A stretch of 64,000 nt of DNA from positions 186,001 to 250,000 of the forward strand of contig JAUJOT010000002.1 in the NCBI GenBank assembly GCA_030447505.1, given 5' to 3'. The notes below the pieces were generated by a model. The model had not been told where the DNA came from and did no database searches. It saw nothing but the letters and a program-made list of their open reading frames with translations. Below are positions 60,330 through 64,000 of the stretch, in pieces. This DNA is from Solirubrobacteraceae bacterium. Its GTDB lineage: Bacteria > Actinomycetota > Thermoleophilia > Solirubrobacterales > Solirubrobacteraceae. Each line of letters opens with the position of its first letter. Within the stretch, counting starts at the first letter, position 1. A program made the position numbers and the translations under genes.

Positions 60330-62741
60330 TCAGTCCTTCTTCGCGCCCGGTCCGAAGGTGTCCCAGAGGCTTCCGGCGAAGAGCCCGCCGAAGCGGCCGA
60401 GCGCGTCGAGCCGGTGCGCCGGATCGACGCGGAACGTCGTCAGCTGCACCGCGAAGTCCTGCGGCAGGACGTGCAGGATCCCGCTTGCGACGACGTCTGC
60501 CCCGTCGTCGTCGTCGCCGGGCTCGACGTGTCCGGCGAGGATTCGCGTGAAGAGCGTCGTCGTGTCGCTCCAGACGTCGAAGCCGCGGTCGTCGTGCACT
60601 TCCTTGAAGCCGTTGAGCGTGATCGGATGGCCTTCGCCGTCTGCGATCAGCAGCCGGTACTTCATCAGCTTGCGCTCCTCGCCGCCATCGTCGGCGTCGA
60701 CGAAGAGGTTGAACCAGCCCTGCCGCACCTCGAGCCTGCCGCCGAGCGCGTCGCAGTCGACGTGCCCCGTGATCGTGCCGGGATGCTGCTTGTCGGAGAT
60801 GAAGCGCTCGACGTCGTCCATGACGACCGTGACGTGGAACATGCATGCCGTCTTCGCCTTCTTGCCCTGCCGAAAGCCCTTGTCGAAGTCGTCCTCGCCG
60901 AAGGTGATGAAGCCGCGCATCTTCTCGGTGAACTGCAGCGACGCGGGGTGCTCGCTGGCGGGCGCAGCGGCGCCGGCCGGCGCCTCGCCGCCGTCGTCGG
61001 CCGGCGGGGATGGCGGTGCGGTCACGGTCTTTCCCTTCATCTCTTCGAGGATTGCGTCGGCGAAGCGGTCGGCGAGGCCGGCGATCGTGAGGCTCGGGTT
61101 GGGCCCGACGGGGCCCGGCATCACCGAGCCGTCGGCGATGTGCAGGCCGGGGTGGTTGTAGACGCGGCCCCACGGATCGACGACGCCCTCCCGGTCGTCG
61201 CGGCCGATCGGGCAGCCGCCGAGCGCATGCACGGTGACGACACGGCTCAGCAGCCAGATCGGGTTGTCGAGGAACCTCCCGCCGAGCTCGTCGGCGACGT
61301 CCCTGGAGACGTCGCGCACCCGCTCGAAGTACTCCTTCGAGGAGCCGTTCTTCTTCCAGTCGATCGCCAGGCCGCCGTCGCGCAGCGACATGATCCCCTC
61401 GGGGACGTCGCGGCCCATTCCGAGCAGCGGCAGGAAGCCCGACGACTCGCTGCACTCGCCCAGCAGCTCTGAGATCTCGGCGCCGACGTCTACGTCCTGG
61501 TGCGTGAACACGCCGCGCAAGATCTTCGGCAGCTTGCGGCGCTGCTCGAGCAGCGAGGCCGGCGTGTCGAGCAGCTGCAGCATCCAGCTGACGAACTCGG
61601 GCTGGCCGGCGTCCTCGAGATAGAAGCCGCGGCCCTCGCCGCCGTCGATCTCGTCGGGCACGCGAATCGCGCTCGTGATGACGGGCGCGTGGGCGGAGTC
61701 CAGGACGTGGGGGACCTGCTCGCCGTTGGGGCCCTCCGTCATGCAGTTGCGCGCGAACGTCAGCAGGTCGCCGTTGCCGCCGAAGCGCGAGCCGAGCGCC
61801 GCGCTGAGGCCGGGGAACGCCGAGCGGTTCTTCAGCAGCAGGTACGTCGTCCCGAGCGTGCCGGCCGACAGGACCAACCGGTCGCAGGTGACCGCGTGGC
61901 GGTCGAGCGTGCCGGTCTCGGTCTTCGTGCCCTCCGACTCGGCGTCGTGGACGACGTACTCGAGCTGGTAGCCGCCACCCTCGCGCGGCTGCAGGGAGCG
62001 CACCTCGTGGCGCGTGCGGACATCCGCGCCGGCGTGCCAGGCGGCCGTGATGTACGTGTAGTCCAGCGAGTTCTTGGAGCCGTGGTTGCAGCCGAGATCG
62101 CACTCGCCGGTGAGCTTGCAGGTCAGCCGCGTGCGGCCGTGGATGTTCGGCCGGTCCTCCTTGATCGGCTCACCGACCAGCGGCGGGTCGCCGGGGTTGG
62201 CGAACGTCACCGCGAGGTTGACCAGGCGCCAGTCCAGGCCGAGCCTCTGCGCCGCGTCGCGAAACGCCAGCGTCTTGAGCGTCTTGTCGTAGGGGTCCTG
62301 GTCGAGCGGGTACTTCTGGACGTTCATCATCCGCTCGACACGGTCGTAGTGCGGATCCAGATCGGCGCGCGTGACCGGCCAGTACTCGTAGCCGCCCTCC
62401 CACGAGCCCCTGCCCGGCTCCTCGCGCACGAACCAGTCCTCGTCCTTGCGCAGCAGGACGTTCGCGTAGATGAGCGAGCCGCCGCCGAGGCCGCTGGCGA
62501 CGATCGCGTCGATGTTGTCGAAGCTCCAGACGTTGAACATCCCGTGCAGGCCTTCGCTGGGATCCCAGAACTGACGCTTCATCCCGAGCGGAGAGCGCGG
62601 GAAGGAGTTGGGCGGAAACGACTTTCCGCGTTCGAGCAGGCAGACGCTGTGCCCGGCCTCGGCCAGGCGATACGCCGTCACAGATCCGCCGAAGCCGGAT
62701 CCGACGACGACAGCGTCGAAATGCTCGGATGCTGGACTCAC
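60330..62741 (-). CDS. GMC-family oxidoreductase (cholesterol-oxidase-like) with C-terminal extension
   Basis: 803 residues from GTG at 62741, supported by GAGG 6 bases upstream. FAD-binding VVVGSGFGGSVTAYRLAEAG, GLGGGSLIYANV, TCKLTGECDLGCNHGSKNS, ALGGCPIGRDD and the C-terminal GMC block PNPSLTIAGLADRFAD with the active-site His earlier. Residues about 590-800 form an added beta-rich domain (MFHVTVVMDDVERF, RQGWFNLFVDADD, VWSDTTTLFTRIL, QLTTFRVDP). Probably oxidises a sterol or long-chain alcohol. First gene of a three-gene operon. Confidence 0.9.
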   Translation of the reverse strand: MSPASEHFDAVVVGSGFGGSVTAYRLAEAGHSVCLLERGKSFPPNSFPRSPLGMKRQFWDPSEGLHGMFNVWSFDNIDAIVASGLGGGSLIYANVLLRKDEDWFVREEPGRGSWEGGYEYWPVTRADLDPHYDRVERMMNVQKYPLDQDPYDKTLKTLAFRDAAQRLGLDWRLVNLAVTFANPGDPPLVGEPIKEDRPNIHGRTRLTCKLTGECDLGCNHGSKNSLDYTYITAAWHAGADVRTRHEVRSLQPREGGGYQLEYVVHDAESEGTKTETGTLDRHAVTCDRLVLSAGTLGTTYLLLKNRSAFPGLSAALGSRFGGNGDLLTFARNCMTEGPNGEQVPHVLDSAHAPVITSAIRVPDEIDGGEGRGFYLEDAGQPEFVSWMLQLLDTPASLLEQRRKLPKILRGVFTHQDVDVGAEISELLGECSESSGFLPLLGMGRDVPEGIMSLRDGGLAIDWKKNGSSKEYFERVRDVSRDVADELGGRFLDNPIWLLSRVVTVHALGGCPIGRDDREGVVDPWGRVYNHPGLHIADGSVMPGPVGPNPSLTIAGLADRFADAILEEMKGKTVTAPPSPPADDGGEAPAGAAAPASEHPASLQFTEKMRGFITFGEDDFDKGFRQGKKAKTACMFHVTVVMDDVERFISDKQHPGTITGHVDCDALGGRLEVRQGWFNLFVDADDGGEERKLMKYRLLIADGEGHPITLNGFKEVHDDRGFDVWSDTTTLFTRILAGHVEPGDDDDGADVVASGILHVLPQDFAVQLTTFRVDPAHRLDALGRFGGLFAGSLWDTFGPGAKKD

Positions 62742-62813
62742 GCCTACCTCTGCGCCTAGCTATAACCGATGCTCGGTCGCGCTGCAACGAGCGCGACCGC
62801 GTGCGCGCTCGCG

Positions 62814-64000
62814 CTATCGCTGGGGCACGGCGGCGATCGGCCGGCGCCCCGGATCGGACGCGTTGCGGCGCTCGACGCGCGCGACGGGGGACCCGAACGC
62901 CGTGCGCGCCATCCACGCGGCGAACGGCAGCGCCCAGGCGACGAAGAGCACGCTCTGCATGTCGGGGCTCAACCAGTTCGGCGCCGACTCGAACGTCACC
63001 CAGCTCAGAACAGTCGCCACGAGCGCGCCGATCGGCAGGCGCTCGGGGCGACAGAGCGCCTCCCATGCCAGCAGCGCCAGGACGAACGGCAGCTCGTAGT
63101 AGACGACGTTCCAGGGGTCCAGGGCGCAGCGCAGGAGAAACAGCAGCGCGAGCAGTAGGAGCAGTTGCTCGGCGCCGGGCTGCGTCGCGCGGCGCACGCG
63201 CGCCCAGGCCAGCGACAGCGGCACGACGAGCGACGCGATCAGCGGGTGCGTCAGCGGCGACAGCCACTGCGGCGGCACGCGGTAGCCGTCGGGCTTGGGC
63301 AGGCCGTCTCCGCCGATCACGACGTGGCCGCTGTCGCCGAGAAACCAGAAGACGTGCCACGGGACGAAGATCTGGCCGGTCACGCTGGCGCCCTTGGCAA
63401 GCGCCGCCGGCGATGACGCAAGCGAGATCGGCGCGAGCACGGCGAGCGTCACGGCGCCGGCGACGCCCAGCGCCACGATGCGGCGCTGCGGCAGCGCGAG
63501 CAGCACCGGGCCGATCGCGAGCACCGCCCACGCCTTCGTCGCGATCGCCAGGCCGAGCAGGACGGCGGCGAGCATGGCACGGCGGTCGGCTGCGGCCAGT
63601 ACGGCGCCGATCGCGAGCGCGGCGCAGAGCAGCTCCTCGGGGTGGCCGATCTCGAGCGCCCGCAACGTCAGAGGGTTCGCGACGCAGAGGCCGAGGACGA
63701 GGGCGCGGGCGCCGTTCGCGCGCCCCCGCGCGCCCATCCTGCGCACGAGCACGAGGCCGAGCACCGCGAGCGCGAACACGCCGGGGATCGACACCGCGCG
63801 GTAGACGGCGAGCTCACCGCCGCCGAGCGCCGCGGCGGCGCTCGCGAACGGCGCGCGCAGCACCAGCGATCCGCCGTACGCCGGGACCTGCGCGAGGAAG
63901 CCGTGAAGGTCGCCGTCGATCAGCGACCTGAAGGCCGCCGAGACCTCCACGTCGTAGTCGCTCCAGGCGAAGCCCTGCAGCGCGAGCCAGCACATCATCG
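62814..64000 (-). CDS. Multi-pass membrane protein, GT-C/GT87-like (5' end outside window)
   Basis: At least 394 residues with about ten membrane helices. The frame is open to the right window edge, so the start may lie beyond it; ATGs at 63995 and 63998 are the first in-window starts. Near the visible N-terminus SDYDVEVSAAFRSLIDGDLHG has the acidic loop typical of polyprenyl-sugar-dependent GT-C enzymes. Later loops include GHPEELLCAALAIGAVLAAA and PWHVFWFLGDSG. The acceptor is unknown. Confidence 0.7.
   Translation of the reverse strand, partial: MMCWLALQGFAWSDYDVEVSAAFRSLIDGDLHGFLAQVPAYGGSLVLRAPFASAAAALGGGELAVYRAVSIPGVFALAVLGLVLVRRMGARGRANGARALVLGLCVANPLTLRALEIGHPEELLCAALAIGAVLAAADRRAMLAAVLLGLAIATKAWAVLAIGPVLLALPQRRIVALGVAGAVTLAVLAPISLASSPAALAKGASVTGQIFVPWHVFWFLGDSGHVVIGGDGLPKPDGYRVPPQWLSPLTHPLIASLVVPLSLAWARVRRATQPGAEQLLLLLALLFLLRCALDPWNVVYYELPFVLALLAWEALCRPERLPIGALVATVLSWVTFESAPNWLSPDMQSVLFVAWALPFAAWMARTAFGSPVARVERRNASDPGRRPIAAVPQR

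Noticed and set aside
59278-62103. 941-codon frame suggesting a hydrolase fused to a larger protein
   Set aside because: Upstream of 60321 it is an out-of-frame shadow of the GMC oxidoreductase gene.

Overview
The window is a very GC-rich chromosomal segment with dense, mostly short-spaced gene strings. Many genes start with GTG, a few with TTG, and one probably with CTG. The gene content points to a deep-branching actinobacterium, most likely of the Thermoleophilia/Solirubrobacterales type. The reasons are the tlyA-nadK-recN-steA-mctB-pyrG-Nudix-xerD string, a DUF3866 gene, an LLM-type (flavin/F420) oxidoreductase, a GMC oxidoreductase with a hydrolase partner, an AbiEi/DUF559-like protein, and many TANNNT -10 boxes placed 6-10 bases before start codons (leaderless transcription). 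The taxonomic placement is inference.

Region 1 (1-22.3 kb) is a patchwork of small metabolic units: an anti-sigma-like membrane protein, a two-gene proline catabolic operon (proline dehydrogenase and P5C dehydrogenase), pdxS-pdxT for pyridoxal phosphate, a nucleotidyltransferase/glycerol-1-phosphate dehydrogenase pair, a LysE exporter, a secreted LVIVD beta-propeller protein, an RpiR regulator, lipoproteins, a single-chain nicotinate phosphoribosyltransferase-nicotinamidase fusion whose 3' end runs antisense through a CAU-anticodon tRNA, an SDR, an LLM oxidoreductase coupled to a glycosyltransferase, and a Calx-beta surface protein. tRNA-Asn lies at 22.2 kb.

Region 2 (22.3-31 kb) holds replication, repair and central metabolism genes: dgt-dnaG, a medium-chain reductase, a coiled-coil membrane protein, pyruvate phosphate dikinase, recO, and three tandem 84-residue glutaredoxin-like genes. 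An intact IS481-type insertion sequence (30973-32019, 6-bp target duplication GCTAGG) sits exactly in the stop codon of mutM and leaves that stop codon intact.

Region 3 (32-57 kb), nearly all on the minus strand, is a long version of the conserved Gram-positive/actinobacterial housekeeping string: efp-nusB-xseB-ispA-dxs, then tlyA-nadK-recN, then steA-mctB-(MraY-like)-pyrG, a small membrane protein, an M20 peptidase, DUF3866, Nudix, xerD, a lipoprotein and mutM. It supplies translation, isoprenoid, NADP, DNA repair, cell division, envelope and chromosome-dimer functions. It is interrupted by a plus-strand MscS channel gene and by an islet (46.9-52.8 kb) holding a murein endopeptidase-like lipoprotein, an ABC exporter, a metallophosphoesterase lipoprotein, two coupled small ORFs and a probable small RNA with its own intrinsic terminator.

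Region 4 (57-64 kb) carries an AbiEi/DUF559 protein next to two 45-bp palindromic repeats, a divergent MmcQ/OsmC pair with overlapping -10 boxes, a GMC oxidoreductase-alpha/beta hydrolase-small protein operon likely acting on lipid or sterol substrates, and a membrane GT-C-like protein cut by the window edge. No CRISPR array, prophage or conjugative module was seen.
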